Under the pieces are notes generated by a model. That model was not told where the DNA came from and did no database searches. It saw only the letters and a list, made by a program, of their open reading frames with translations. From positions 496,001-560,000 of the forward strand of contig CAVQZG010000001.1 of the NCBI GenBank assembly GCA_963718305.1: 64,000 nt of DNA, read 5' to 3'. Position 1 is the stretch's first letter, and each line of letters opens with the position of its first letter. Both the position numbers and the translations under genes were made by a program. The stretch is from RYN-230 sp963718305 (GTDB taxonomy: Bacteria; Actinomycetota; Actinomycetes; Streptosporangiales; Streptosporangiaceae). Shown piece after piece: positions 35,974 through 44,873 of this stretch.

Positions 35974-36846
35974 TTACTGCTTCACGGCGCCGAAGGTCAG
36001 GCCGCGGACAAAGCCGCGCTGGACGAGGACGGTAGCGAGCAGGGCGGGGACCACGAGCACCACGCCCGCGGCGGCCAGCTCGTTCCAGTTGGCGAACGTC
36101 GTGCCGATGTAACCCTCGACCGCCACCGGGGCGGTCTCGGTGTGCGGCCCGGTCAGGATCAGGGCCCCGAAGTACTCTCCCCACGAGGCCAGGCCCACCA
36201 GCAGGCCCACCGTGGTCAGCCCCGGCCACACGGTGGGCAGCACGACCTTCCAGAGGGCCCGCATCTTGCTGCAGCCGTCGATCCAGGCCGCCTCGTCAAG
36301 CTCGCGGGGGACCTCGTTGAAGTAGACCCGCATCAGCCAGATAGTGAACGGCAGCAGGCCGGTCTCGTAGGCCAGGACCAGCCCCAGATAGGTATCGAGC
36401 AGGTGCAGGTGCTGGTACATGATGTAGAGCGGGATGATGAACACGACCGGCGGCGCGACGTAGGCCAGCACGAACCAGGTGTTGAAGACCCTGGCTCCCC
36501 GGATCGGCGACCGCGAGAAGGCGTAGCCCGCTGGGACCCCGAGGAGCAGGGCGACCGCGGTAGCGCAGATGGCCACGATGACCGAGTTCAGGACGTAGTG
36601 GGCGAACTGCCCGCCGAGGATGACCTTGAAGGCCGACAGCGTGGGCCGGGCGACATATCTGGGCGGCAGCGCGAAGGCGTCATTCCCGCTCTTGAAGGCC
36701 GTCGACACCAGCCAGTACAAGGGCATCAGGACGAATATCGCGCCGAGCAGCAGCAGGACGAGCGTGACGACCAGGCCGCCGTGCCGCTGCAGGAACCGCC
36801 GTCGCGGCTGGACCGGCCGATCCACCGTTGCTGCCGTTTGAATCAT
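35974..36846 (-). CDS. Carbohydrate ABC transporter permease, MalG type
   Basis: The 290-aa CUT1 permease has six helices. The first is VVTLVLLLLGAIFVLMPLYWLVSTAFK, and the EAA loop PRELDEAAWIDGCSKMRALWKVVLP contacts the ATPase. It pairs with the MalF-type gene 37 bases upstream. No ATPase gene is in the operon. Such systems often share a genome-encoded MsiK-type ATPase in actinomycetes. The GGAG box directly touches the annotated ATG, so the exact start is doubtful. Confidence 0.9.
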   Translation of the reverse strand: MIQTAATVDRPVQPRRRFLQRHGGLVVTLVLLLLGAIFVLMPLYWLVSTAFKSGNDAFALPPRYVARPTLSAFKVILGGQFAHYVLNSVIVAICATAVALLLGVPAGYAFSRSPIRGARVFNTWFVLAYVAPPVVFIIPLYIMYQHLHLLDTYLGLVLAYETGLLPFTIWLMRVYFNEVPRELDEAAWIDGCSKMRALWKVVLPTVWPGLTTVGLLVGLASWGEYFGALILTGPHTETAPVAVEGYIGTTFANWNELAAAGVVLVVPALLATVLVQRGFVRGLTFGAVKQ

Positions 36847-36883
36847 CTCCTCGTTGCGCGATTCATCTGCCTGCGTTCTCCCG

Positions 36884-37837
36884 TCAGCGCCGGCGCATGA
36901 GCGCGAACAGGAGCAGCAGGGGTACCGCCATGATGACCACCAGCAGGACCCCGAGCGCAGCCCCGTAGCCGACGTTCCCGTACACGATGGTCTGCTGGTA
37001 CACGTAGAAATTGATCACGGTGGTGCTCAGGCCCGGGCCGCCCCCGGTCAGGACCTCGAACAGGGCGAACTGCTGGAACGCGGCCACGGTGCGCAGCAGG
37101 GCCGCCAGCACCAGCGCGGGCATGATGGCCGGGAACGTGATGTAGCGGAACCGGTTCCAGGCCCCCGCGCCGTCGACCATCGCGGCCTCGATCGGGTCGC
37201 GCGGCGCCCCGATCAGGGCGGCCAGCACGATCACGGCGACGACCGGGACCCCGCTCCACATGTCGGTGATGATCACCGAGGGCATGGCCGCCGTGGAGGA
37301 GGCCAGCCAGTTTGGCTGGGGCAGGTGCAGCAGCCCCAGGTAGTAATTGACCCAGCCCTGCGAGGTGTTCAGCAGGGCCGCCCAGCTGATGGCCGCGGCC
37401 ACGCTGGCCACGGTCAGCGGGAGCAGGAAGATGACCCGGAACCCGGAGACGAAGCGGTGCTTGCTGGCCAGCAGCACGGCCAGCAGGAGCCCGAAACCGG
37501 TCTCGAGCACCACCGAGGCGACGACATAGATCACGGTGTTGAGCAGGACCGTGTGGGTCACCGGATCGGTGATGATCGTTTTGTAGTTGGCCAGGGTGGG
37601 CGGGAAGATGTGGTTGTTGACGCTGTTCAGGCTGGAGAAGCTGAGCCCGAACCCGGCCAGGAACGGGATCACGGTGACCACGAACACGGCCAGGAACGCG
37701 GGGATGACCGCGATCCGGAAGAACTTGCGGTCGAAGGCGCTCCAGGTCCGCAGGGCGACCTGACGGGCGGGGCCGGGGCGGCTCGGTCCCGGGCGGCCGG
37801 CTGGCCCGGCGCCAGGCCGGCCGGCCTGACCGAGCAA
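36884..37837 (-). CDS. Carbohydrate ABC transporter permease, MalF type
   Basis: The CUT1 permease of about 300 residues has six helices (RIAVIPAFLAVFVVTVIPFLAGFGLSFSS first) and the EAA loop PRDPIEAAMVDGAGAWNRFRYITFP. The start is uncertain. The TTG at 37837 has no ribosome site, the frame is open further upstream with no ATG or GTG, and the first 30 residues are Gly/Pro/Arg rich. It sits between the binding-protein gene and the MalG-type gene, after a strong hairpin. Confidence 0.88.
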   Translation of the reverse strand: MLGQAGRPGAGPAGRPGPSRPGPARQVALRTWSAFDRKFFRIAVIPAFLAVFVVTVIPFLAGFGLSFSSLNSVNNHIFPPTLANYKTIITDPVTHTVLLNTVIYVVASVVLETGFGLLLAVLLASKHRFVSGFRVIFLLPLTVASVAAAISWAALLNTSQGWVNYYLGLLHLPQPNWLASSTAAMPSVIITDMWSGVPVVAVIVLAALIGAPRDPIEAAMVDGAGAWNRFRYITFPAIMPALVLAALLRTVAAFQQFALFEVLTGGGPGLSTTVINFYVYQQTIVYGNVGYGAALGVLLVVIMAVPLLLLFALMRRR

Positions 37838-37939
37838 TTCGGGCTGGGGGCCCGGGCCTTCCAGGCCAAGCTGCCTGCTGATGGTTGCCCCCTCGTGGTC
37901 AGGGCCCGGCGGACGCCGCTGGGGGCGGTCCGGGCCGGC

Positions 37940-37976
37940 GGCCGGGGCTGGCTCCTTGCGGGAGCCAGCCCCGGCC
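37940..37976. terminator. Perfect 16-bp hairpin between the sugar-binding protein and permease genes
   Basis: GGCCGGGGCTGGCTCC (37940-37955), loop TTGCG, then its perfect complement (37961-37976). It lies 22 bases after the stop of the minus-strand binding-protein gene and before the MalF-type gene. It has no U-tract. Such intercistronic stems commonly attenuate or protect transcripts so that the binding protein is made in excess over the permeases. Confidence 0.7.
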
Positions 37977-37997
37977 GCGATTGCGCCGGCGGTCTTC

Positions 37998-39341
37998 CTA
38001 CTTGAGGAGGCCCGCCTGCTTGAACACGGTGTCCTGCCCGTTGGCGGCGAACGTCATCGCCTTAGCGGCCGCGGTCCCGTTGATGAGCTGTGAGATCGCG
38101 ATTTCCTCGTCCTGCTGACTCTGGTTGAAGGCCGTCGAGGGCGGGAACGGAGCCGGCTCGGCGTGTGCGGCGACGTAGGACAGGGCCTGCAGGTAGTCGC
38201 TGGGCACCCCCTTGATATCCGAGCTCGCCACCGACTTGTTGACCGCGAGCCCCGGCTCGTCCCGGGCCAGGATCTCGGCCTTGTTGAACGCCGGGGTGGA
38301 CAGGTACTGCATCAGCTTCCACGCCGCGTTCTGCTGGTCCTGGGGGACGTTGGGGTTGATGAACATGCCCCAGGGGCCGAGCGGCATGCACGGGTTGCTG
38401 GTCAGGCACTGCGGGGCCTGGAAGCCGACCTGGCCCGCGATGGGCGAGCCCGCCGCGGGGGTGAATTCGTGGCCGGTGAAGGTGGTGATGCCGTCGTAGT
38501 CCATCGCCACCTTGCCCTGGTCGAACTCGTTGACGCAGTTGACTGCCGTGAAGGCTCCGACGCCCTTGGGGGCGTCCTTGGTCATCAGCTGCTGGTAGAG
38601 CGTGGCCCACTGGAGGGCGCCCGGGGAATCGAGCAGCGAGTTCCACTTCGGGCCCACCATGAACCCCTTGTTGCTGGCGCTGTAGGGGATGTAGTACGCC
38701 TCGCCGAAGTGGAAGGTCGCGATGGCGGCGCCGGCCTCACTGCCGCGGGTGCAGAAGCCGGGCGTGCCGGTCTTCTGGGTGACGGCGTTCGCGTCGGCCA
38801 GGATCTGCGGCCAGGTCGTCGGCGGGGTGGTGATCCCGGCCTGCTTGAGCAGCTTCTTGTTGTAGGCGAGGATCGCGCCGTCCACGAACTGCGGCAGGCA
38901 GTACAGGGTGCCGTTCAGCGAGCAGTTGCCCAGCTCGGACATGTCGTTCAGGTTGAACCCGCTCACCTTGAGCTTGCTGTTGGCGGCCAGCGGCTTCAGC
39001 GGCACGCCGCCCAGCAGCCCGACGTCCTGGCTGATCAGTGACGTTGGTCCCTCATACATCGCGAAGGCGCTCGACTTGGCGCGCTGGGCGATGGTCTCCT
39101 TGTCCAGGATGCCGGCTTCCGGGATGGCGTTCACCGTCACCTTGATCCCGGTCGCCTTGGTGAAGGGGGCCAGGTGGGACGACTGGTAGGTCCAGAAGTC
39201 CGCGTTGGTGGTCCAGATCGTGATCTGCTTCGCCACCGCGTCCGAGCCGCTCCCGGATGCTCCCGAGGACGACGATCCGCCGCACGCGCTCACCAACAAG
39301 CCGATCGTCGCGCACGCTGCGGCCAAGTATCTTAGGCGCAC
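37998..39341 (-). CDS. Carbohydrate ABC transporter substrate-binding lipoprotein (SBP family 1, CUT1)
   Basis: The 447-aa lipoprotein has a short leader, the lipobox LLVSACGG with Cys20 and a Ser/Gly tether. The mature protein is an extracellular solute-binding protein of the maltose type: ITIWTTNADFW, PTTWPQILADANAVTQKTGTPGF, GALQWATLYQQLMT, GKVAMDYDGI and the C-terminal LMQYLSTPAFNKAEI. GGAGGG lies 3 bases before the GTG at 39341. It leads the operon with MalF- and MalG-type permeases and a DHDPS-like lyase. The long upstream region carries GntR-type half-sites. Confidence 0.9.
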   Translation of the reverse strand: MRLRYLAAACATIGLLVSACGGSSSSGASGSGSDAVAKQITIWTTNADFWTYQSSHLAPFTKATGIKVTVNAIPEAGILDKETIAQRAKSSAFAMYEGPTSLISQDVGLLGGVPLKPLAANSKLKVSGFNLNDMSELGNCSLNGTLYCLPQFVDGAILAYNKKLLKQAGITTPPTTWPQILADANAVTQKTGTPGFCTRGSEAGAAIATFHFGEAYYIPYSASNKGFMVGPKWNSLLDSPGALQWATLYQQLMTKDAPKGVGAFTAVNCVNEFDQGKVAMDYDGITTFTGHEFTPAAGSPIAGQVGFQAPQCLTSNPCMPLGPWGMFINPNVPQDQQNAAWKLMQYLSTPAFNKAEILARDEPGLAVNKSVASSDIKGVPSDYLQALSYVAAHAEPAPFPPSTAFNQSQQDEEIAISQLINGTAAAKAMTFAANGQDTVFKQAGLLK

Positions 39342-39580
39342 TTTCCCTCCTTGCCAGTGATGACGCTGACCGTTGACGAACGGCCAGATGAAAATAGCCC
39401 AAAGGCGACACGGTTGCCCATATTGTGCGATTGTGCGCCGGATTCGGACGTGGCTCGGGCGCCGGTGCCCTGCCCGCGCGGTCCAAGGGCCGCCTGGCGG
39501 AGTGGCGGAGAACCCGCGTGCTGCATCGTGCTCTCCCAGTGCGGAGCCGGTGGTCGCATACTCGGTCAGCACGGCGTATT

Positions 39581-39590
39581 CTGTCAACAA
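39581..39590 (-). promoter_or_regulatory. Half-site TTGTTGACAG upstream of the sugar ABC operon
   Basis: CTGTCAACAA on the plus strand, TTGTTGACAG on the minus. It contains a consensus -35 hexamer (TTGACA) pointing toward the transporter operon and the half-site shared with other island promoters. A matching -10 is weak (GAGTAT after 18 bases). Confidence 0.45.
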
Positions 39591-39793
39591 CTTACGATAA
39601 ACAGATATCGGTTATTATCGGCCCTTGCCCGATCGGCGGCCGGAACGCAACCTCACGGCGCGCGCCGGGCCTGTCCGGCCGCCGGGCTGTCCGGCCGGGT
39701 ACAGCGGAGATCGCGGGTTAGCGCGGGGACTGCGGCGCAGCCCAGCGGCCTGATCGGGGGATGAGGCTTGACACTGCCGCGAGGCCGACCCTA

Positions 39794-39831
39794 TGTTGAC
39801 TTGCGCTCAAGTTAACTGGAGACTGTCAACA
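39794..39831. promoter_or_regulatory. Candidate GntR operator: TGTTGAC and GTCAACA 31 bases apart
   Basis: An inverted pair, TGTTGAC (39794-39800) and GTCAACA (39825-39831), has its half-sites 31 bp apart start to start, about three helical turns. Between them lies TTGACTTG CGCT CAAGTTAA (39796-39815), a near-perfect palindrome. It lies about 90 bases upstream of the gntR start, a typical autoregulatory position for FadR-type repressors. Confidence 0.55.
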
Positions 39832-39917
39832 TTGTGCAATGACGCCGGTGAGCTGAGTGGCCAGCATGCCTGCTGGTGATAATTCGTTGACGATAGTCGG
39901 CGAATGAGGAGTGAACT

Positions 39918-40691
39918 ATGCCACCGCAGCGCAGCAGGAAGGTGCCGTCGGCGCTCACGCCGGCCAGCCGTAAGAGCCTGGGTGAGGACGTCGCGGAGCG
40001 ACTCCGCGAGGCGATCCTGCACGGGGAGCTGAGCCCCGGCCAGCGCCTGCGGGAAGAGGAACTCAGCGTGCGGCTGGAGGTGAGCCGCGGGCCCGTGCGG
40101 GATGCGTTCATCCTGCTGGAACGCGAGGGACTGGTCCGGTCGTCGCGGAACCGGGGCGTCTCCGTGGTCGAGCTCACCCGCAACGACCTGCAGGAGATCT
40201 ACACCCTGCGGTCCGCGCTGGAGCCAATGGCGATCACGCTGGCCATCCAGCGCAGCGACGCTGAGGATCTGGCCGAGATGGACGCGAGCCTGGCCGAGAT
40301 GACATCCGCGTTCTCCAGGCGGATCACCGAGCGTGACGCGGCCCGCCTGGACGTGCAGTTCCACGACACCATCTACCAGGCCGCGCACCATCAGCGGCTG
40401 TCCAACGCCTGGGAGCAGATCAGGCTGCCCACCTACTGGTTCATGTTGTCCCGCAACGTGGCCAGCCCCGACTGGCGAGAAGGGACGGTGAAGGGACATG
40501 CCGAGATCCTCAAGATCATCAGGTCCGGGGATGAGCGTGCGGCCACCGCGGTGATCACCGAGCACATCTCGTTCGCGTACGAGCGGATCCTGCAGAGCTA
40601 CCTCGACGCCAAGTCCGAGGAGCCCGGCCTCGCGGATATCGGCAGTCCCATCCCTGCCCCGCTAGCCACCAGCAAGCGAATACCCCTGTAA
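39918..40691 (+). CDS. GntR-family transcriptional regulator with FCD ligand domain (FadR subfamily), copy 1
   Basis: The 257-aa protein has an N-terminal winged helix (about 20-85: EDVAERLREAILHGELSPGQRLREEELSVRLEVSRGPVRDAFILLEREGLV) and an all-helical FCD domain (about 95-225) with the metal-ligand pattern LDVQFHDTIYQAAHH and a later histidine in GHAEILK. FCD regulators usually respond to sugar acids or other carboxylates. It heads the operon with the 2-hydroxyacid dehydrogenase and E1 genes and is divergent from the sugar transporter. The operator pair upstream suggests self-control and control of the transporter. Confidence 0.9.
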   Translation: MPPQRSRKVPSALTPASRKSLGEDVAERLREAILHGELSPGQRLREEELSVRLEVSRGPVRDAFILLEREGLVRSSRNRGVSVVELTRNDLQEIYTLRSALEPMAITLAIQRSDAEDLAEMDASLAEMTSAFSRRITERDAARLDVQFHDTIYQAAHHQRLSNAWEQIRLPTYWFMLSRNVASPDWREGTVKGHAEILKIIRSGDERAATAVITEHISFAYERILQSYLDAKSEEPGLADIGSPIPAPLATSKRIPL

Positions 40692-40753
40692 CGATGATGA
40701 ACGCGAGAAACGATGCGACTCGGTAGTTACTACACCGCGGTGGTGGGCTAGCG

Positions 40754-41735
40754 ATGGCCACCGTGGTCATCGCCTATGGCCAGCGCGCGCAGACGGCACT
40801 CGAGACCGATCTGCTGGAAGGGATGGGTTATCAGGTCCGCCACCTGAGTGGCATTCCGGTGCCCGTCGGCGAGGAACTGGCCGACGCCGCCGCGGTGCTG
40901 GTCACCGTCCAGGAGATCACCGACGAGATGCTGGCCGCGATGCCGGCCTGCAGGATCATCGCCAGGGTCGGCACCGGGCTGGACAGCATCGACCTCGACG
41001 CGGCGGCCCGGCGCGGCATCCTGGTCACCAACGTCGCCGACTACTCGGTGGACGAGGTATCGACGCATGCCATCGCGCTGCTGCTGGCCTCCGCCCGGCG
41101 GCTGTCGCCGTACCTGGACCTGGTCCGGGCCGGCCAGTGGGATTCGGTCGGCGGGGGGACCATCCGCAGGCTCCGCGGCCAGACTCTCGGCCTGGCCGGG
41201 TTCGGCCGGATCGGCCAGGCTACCGGGGTCAAGGCGCTCGGTCTCGGGCTCCGGGTGCTGGTCTGCGACCCGTACCGGCCAGCGGCGGAGATCGCGGCGG
41301 CCGGCGCGGAGCCGGCCGACTGGGCCACCCTGCTCGGCGAGTCGGATTATCTCTCGCTGCACGTCCCGCTGACCCCGGAGTCCGCCCACCTGATCGACGC
41401 CGGCGGCGCTGAGGGCGATGAAGTCGTCGGCCGTGCTCATCAATACCGCCCGCGGCGGACTGGTGGACGAGGCCGCGCTGGCCGCGGCCATCCGGTCCGG
41501 GGAGATCGCCGGGGCTGCGCTCGACGTGCTGGCGCACGAGCCACCGCCCGGCGATGATCCGCTGCTGCACGATTCACGAATCCTGATTACGCCCCACACG
41601 GCGTGGTACTCGCAGGAAGCCCAGCGGGATGTGGTGGTTCGGGCGTGCGAGGACGTGCAGCGCGTGCTGTCCGGTCAGCCAGCCCGCTCGCCGGTCAACG
41701 TGCCGGTCATCGCGGCGCCGGAGCCGTCGGCATGA
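40754..41735 (+). CDS. D-isomer-specific 2-hydroxyacid dehydrogenase, frameshifted as sequenced
   Basis: The N-terminal part (RVGTGLDSIDLDAAARRGILVTN, then GFGRIGQATGVKALGLG) is in one frame. From about 41403 the protein continues in the next frame (AALRAMKSSAVLINTARGGLVDEAAL, then LDVLAHEPP and ILITPHTAWYS). One surplus base in 41398-41412 accounts for it. When joined the protein is about 326 aa, a normal length, with the active-site Arg, Glu and His region present. It would reduce a 2-ketoacid or oxidise a D-2-hydroxyacid with NAD. It is the second gene of the gntR operon, and its stop overlaps the SDR start. Confidence 0.85.
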
Positions 41736-42566
41736 CCGGGCCCCTGGTGGACCTGGCGGGGCGGCACGCGGTGGTGACCGGGGCGGCCAGCGGTCTCGGC
41801 CGGGCCGTCGCGCACACGCTGGCGGGGGTGGGGGCCCGGGTCAGCGTGCTGGACGTCAAGGCGGACGACGCGGCGCAGACCGTGGCGCAGATCCGCGACG
41901 CGGGCGGCCGCGCCGAGCGCGATCAGCTGTGACGTCGCGGATCCGGGCAGCATCGCGGCCGCCTTCGAGCAGGTGTCCCGCTCCGGGCCGGCCGACATCC
42001 TGGTCAACAACGCGGGGGTCAACCCGCGGGCGGCCAGCCTGGAGGTAACCGACGAGATCTGGGCGCACACCATGGCCGTCAACCTGGCCGGCTACTTCCT
42101 CTGCGCCCGGCGTTTCGCCGAGCACCTCCTCGCGGCCGGTGCCCAGGACGGCGGAGTGAAGGGCCCCGTGGTGAAGGGCACCGTGGTGAACGTGAGTTCC
42201 ATCGGCGGGAGCACGTCGCTGGGCCGGGGCAACTTCGTGTACGGCGTATCCAAGGGCGGCGTGGAGCAGCTGACCCGGGAGCTGGCCGTGGCCTGGGCCC
42301 CGCGGGGCATCCGGGTCAACGCGGTCGCCCCCTGCCAGATCGCCACCGACGGGCTCCGGGCCCTGAGCGCCAATCCCAGTGCCGAGGGGCGGCTGATCGA
42401 CACCTTCCTGCGCGGCATCCCGCTGGGCCGGCTCGTGGAGCCCGCCGAGGTCGCCGCGGCCGTGGCCTTCCTGGCCTCGGACGCCGCCGCGATGATCACC
42501 GGCGTCATCCTGCCGGTGGACGGCGGCAACCTGGCCTTCAACGCCGGCGGGACGATCGGCGAATAA
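41732..42566 (+). CDS. Short-chain dehydrogenase/reductase (SDR), frameshifted as sequenced
   Basis: The first 62 residues (DLAGRHAVVTGAASGLGRAVAH through DAGGRAE) are in one frame. The rest (CDVADPGSIAAAFEQVSR, ILVNNAGVNPRA, VNVSSIGGSTS, YGVSKGGVEQLTRELA and LPVDGGNLAFN) is in the next frame. One surplus base at about 41918 explains the break. The repaired protein is about 277 aa with a complete Ser-Tyr-Lys active site. It is coupled to the 2-hydroxyacid dehydrogenase by an ATGA overlap and is followed 8 bases later by the lipoyl-domain gene. Confidence 0.85.
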
Positions 42567-42574
42567 GGAGCAGC

Positions 42575-42823
42575 ATGTCGAGAGTAGAACTGACCGTGCC
42601 GGTCTACGGCATGGCCGACACCGAGAGCGTGGTGCTGCGCTGGCTGCACCAGCCCGGCGAGCGGGTGGCCGAGGGCGAGCCCGTGGTCGACATCGAGACG
42701 GCCAAGGCCGAGGTCACCCTGGAGAGCCCGGCCACGGGCATCCTCGGCCCGCACCTGGTCGACATCGATGTCGAGATCCCCACCGGGACCGTGCTGACCT
42801 GGATCGAGGTGGATGGCGGGTGA
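42575..42823 (+). CDS. Stand-alone lipoyl (biotinyl)-domain protein
   Basis: The 82-aa protein is a single lipoyl-type domain with the lysine acceptor Lys44 in DIETAKAEVTL and the flanking strands VLRWLHQPGERVAEGEPVV and PATGILGPH. In 2-oxoacid dehydrogenase complexes this domain is fused to an E2 acyltransferase. Here it is a separate small gene directly before E1 alpha and E1 beta, with no E2 catalytic core or E3 in the window. AAGGAG precedes the ATG. The stop overlaps the E1 alpha GTG by 4 bases. Biotinylation instead of lipoylation cannot be excluded. Confidence 0.87.
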   Translation: MSRVELTVPVYGMADTESVVLRWLHQPGERVAEGEPVVDIETAKAEVTLESPATGILGPHLVDIDVEIPTGTVLTWIEVDGG

Positions 42824-43863
42824 GAGCCCACACGGACATCACCGAGGCGCTGCCCGGTACCGGCATCGACCTGGGCGACGTATCCCCGCCCGAGGCGGCT
42901 GGCTGGCTGGACCGGATGCTGCTGATCCGCGAGTTCGAATCGACCGCCGGCCCGCTGGCCACGGCGGGCACCATCCCGGGCGGCATGCACTCGGCCATCG
43001 GCCACGAGGCGGTCGCCGTCGGGGTCGGCTCGGTGCTCCGCCCGGATGATGTGGCCGCCGCGCCGCACCGCAGCCATCACATCGCGCTGGCCAAAGGGAT
43101 GGATCCGGCGCTCATGATGACCGAGCTGTTCGGCAAGCGGACCGGCTCCTCGGGAGGCCGCGGCGGGCACATGCACCTGGCCGACTTCGGCGCCGGCTTC
43201 TTCGGGTCGAACGGCATCGTCGGGGCCGGGGTCGGGCTGGCCCTCGGCGCCGCCCTCGCTCAGTCCTACCGGGGCGAGCCGCGGGTGGCGGCCGGCTTCT
43301 TCGGCGACGGCGGCGCCAACACCGGCCGGGTCTGGGAGTTCGTCAACCTCGCCGCGGCCTGGCAGCTGCCGTTGCTGGTCGTCTGCGAGAACAACGGGTA
43401 CGCGGTCGAGACCCGGATCGGTGACGCGATGGCGGGCGACTCTATCGCCGGGCGGGCCGCCGGGTTCGGCCTGCCCGCCGTGCAGGTCGACGGCCAGGAT
43501 GTCGCGGCCGTGCACCGGGCCGCCGCGCAGGCGGCGGCGCTGGCCCGGTCCGGCGGTGGCCCGACGTTCATCGAGGCCCTCACCTACCGGCACCTCGGGC
43601 ACGACATCGGTGAACGCGGTCAGTACCGCACGGCCGAGGAGGTCGCCTGGTGGGAGGCGCACCGCGACCCGATCGAGCGGCTGCGGACCGCCCTGGTGGC
43701 CCGGGGCGACCTGGACGACGCGGGCTACCAGCAGGCGGCCGAGCGGGCCAGGGACCGGGTCGCCGCGGCCGTGTCCGCGGCTGAGGCGGCGCCCCTGCCC
43801 GACCCGGCCACGGTCACCGACGGGGTCACCGCTACCGAGCTGAACATAAGGACCGGATCATGA
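42820..43863 (+). CDS. Thiamine-diphosphate-dependent dehydrogenase E1, alpha subunit (acetoin/pyruvate dehydrogenase type)
   Basis: The 347-aa subunit has the ThDP motif GDGGANTG (162-169) ending in NN (191-192), the GGHMHL and NGIVGAG stretches (116-137), and the phosphorylation-loop equivalent YRHLGHD. The closest recognisable relatives are acetoin dehydrogenase alpha subunits, which cleave acetoin-type hydroxyketones, and pyruvate dehydrogenase E1 alpha. It transfers the acyl or hydroxyalkyl group to a lipoyl carrier, presumably the upstream small protein. The GTG start and the stop both overlap neighbours. Confidence 0.88.
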   Translation: MRAHTDITEALPGTGIDLGDVSPPEAAGWLDRMLLIREFESTAGPLATAGTIPGGMHSAIGHEAVAVGVGSVLRPDDVAAAPHRSHHIALAKGMDPALMMTELFGKRTGSSGGRGGHMHLADFGAGFFGSNGIVGAGVGLALGAALAQSYRGEPRVAAGFFGDGGANTGRVWEFVNLAAAWQLPLLVVCENNGYAVETRIGDAMAGDSIAGRAAGFGLPAVQVDGQDVAAVHRAAAQAAALARSGGGPTFIEALTYRHLGHDIGERGQYRTAEEVAWWEAHRDPIERLRTALVARGDLDDAGYQQAAERARDRVAAAVSAAEAAPLPDPATVTDGVTATELNIRTGS

Positions 43864-44870
43864 CCGCGCCCGCCAGCAACCAGGTCACCAGCCGCCGGAC
43901 CACGTTGTCCCGCGCCTACCGCGATGGCCTGGCCGAGGAGATGGCGCGGGACCCGAGCATCCTGGTCATGGGCACCGACCTGTATGAGCGCGGCGGTCAC
44001 TGGGCCCAGGTGACCGGGCTCGGCCCGCAGTTCGGCCGGGACCGGGTGCGCAACACCCCGATCTCCGAGGCGGCGATGGTGGCCGCCGGGGTGGGCGCCG
44101 CCCTGGACGGCCTGCGCCCCGTGGTGGACCTCAACTTCGCCGACTTCTCGTTCGGGGCCATGGACGAGATCGTGAACCAGGCGGCGAAGGTCCGCTACTG
44201 GTGGAACCGCCCGGTGCCGCTGGTCATCCGGGGCACGACCGGGTTCGCCGGCGGCGGGGCGCAGCACAACAACAGCCTGGAGGCCTGGTTCTGCCATGTA
44301 CCGGGCCTGCTGGTCGCCATGCCGAGTACCCCGGCGGACGCCAAGGGCCTGATCAAGACGGCGCTGCGCGGCGAGGACCCGGTGGTCTTCCTGATGCACA
44401 AGATGCTGACCGGCCTGCGCGGCGAGGCCGGCGGCCCGGACGACCTGGTGCCCTTCGGCCAGGCCGCGATCCGGCGGCCGGGCACCGACGTCACCGTGGC
44501 GAGCTACGGGGTCATGGTGGGCAAGGCGCTGCGCGCCGCCGAGACGCTCGCGGCCGACGGCATTGACGTCGAGGTCATCGACATGCGCACGCTGATGCCG
44601 CTGGATCTCGATACCGTGCAGCGCTCAGCGCAGCGCACCCGCCGCCTGGTGGTCGCGACCGAGGCCTACCGGCACGGCGGCGTCGGCGGGGAGATCGCCG
44701 CGGCGATCTCCGAGAGCCTGTTCGGTGAGCTGGCCGCGCCGGTCGGCAGGGTTGGCGCGGGCTTCGCTCCCGTGCCGCACAGCCCGGTGCTGCTGGACGC
44801 GCTCACCCCCGGGCCCGCAGAAGTCGAGCAGGCCGTGCGCGCGGCGCTGCGGCCGCGCGGGGACGGGTAG
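43860..44870 (+). CDS. Thiamine-diphosphate-dependent dehydrogenase E1, beta subunit
   Basis: The 336-aa partner of E1 alpha has the transketolase pyrimidine-binding domain (TPISEAAMVAAGVGAALDGLRPVVDLNFADF, RGTTGFAGGGAQHNNSLEAWFCHVPGL, VFLMHKMLTG) and the C-terminal transketolase domain (DGIDVEVIDMRTLMPLDLDTV, EAYRHGGVGGEIAAAI). It forms the alpha2beta2 heterotetramer with the upstream subunit. The ATG overlaps the E1 alpha stop by 4 bases. No dihydrolipoamide acyltransferase or dehydrogenase gene follows. The next gene is an esterase. Confidence 0.9.
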   Translation: MTAPASNQVTSRRTTLSRAYRDGLAEEMARDPSILVMGTDLYERGGHWAQVTGLGPQFGRDRVRNTPISEAAMVAAGVGAALDGLRPVVDLNFADFSFGAMDEIVNQAAKVRYWWNRPVPLVIRGTTGFAGGGAQHNNSLEAWFCHVPGLLVAMPSTPADAKGLIKTALRGEDPVVFLMHKMLTGLRGEAGGPDDLVPFGQAAIRRPGTDVTVASYGVMVGKALRAAETLAADGIDVEVIDMRTLMPLDLDTVQRSAQRTRRLVVATEAYRHGGVGGEIAAAISESLFGELAAPVGRVGAGFAPVPHSPVLLDALTPGPAEVEQAVRAALRPRGDG

Positions 44871-44873
44871 CCG

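Larger units (their letters stand above)
39342..39917. other. 576-bp divergent regulatory region between the sugar ABC operon and gntR
   Basis: No coding sequence is supported here. It holds two candidate operators with the shared TGTTGAC half-site: 39581-39590 on the transporter side and 39794-39831 on the gntR side. It also has CGATAA/TTATCG (39595-39600 and 39615-39620), an AT-rich inverted repeat. The base composition of 39580-39620 and 39790-39840 is clearly more AT-rich than the surroundings, as expected of promoters. Confidence 0.5.

Noticed and set aside
34898..39615. Shared 11-mer ATATCGGTTAT at 34898 and 39605
   Set aside because: Only two copies, in different contexts and without symmetry. 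Chance is a sufficient explanation.
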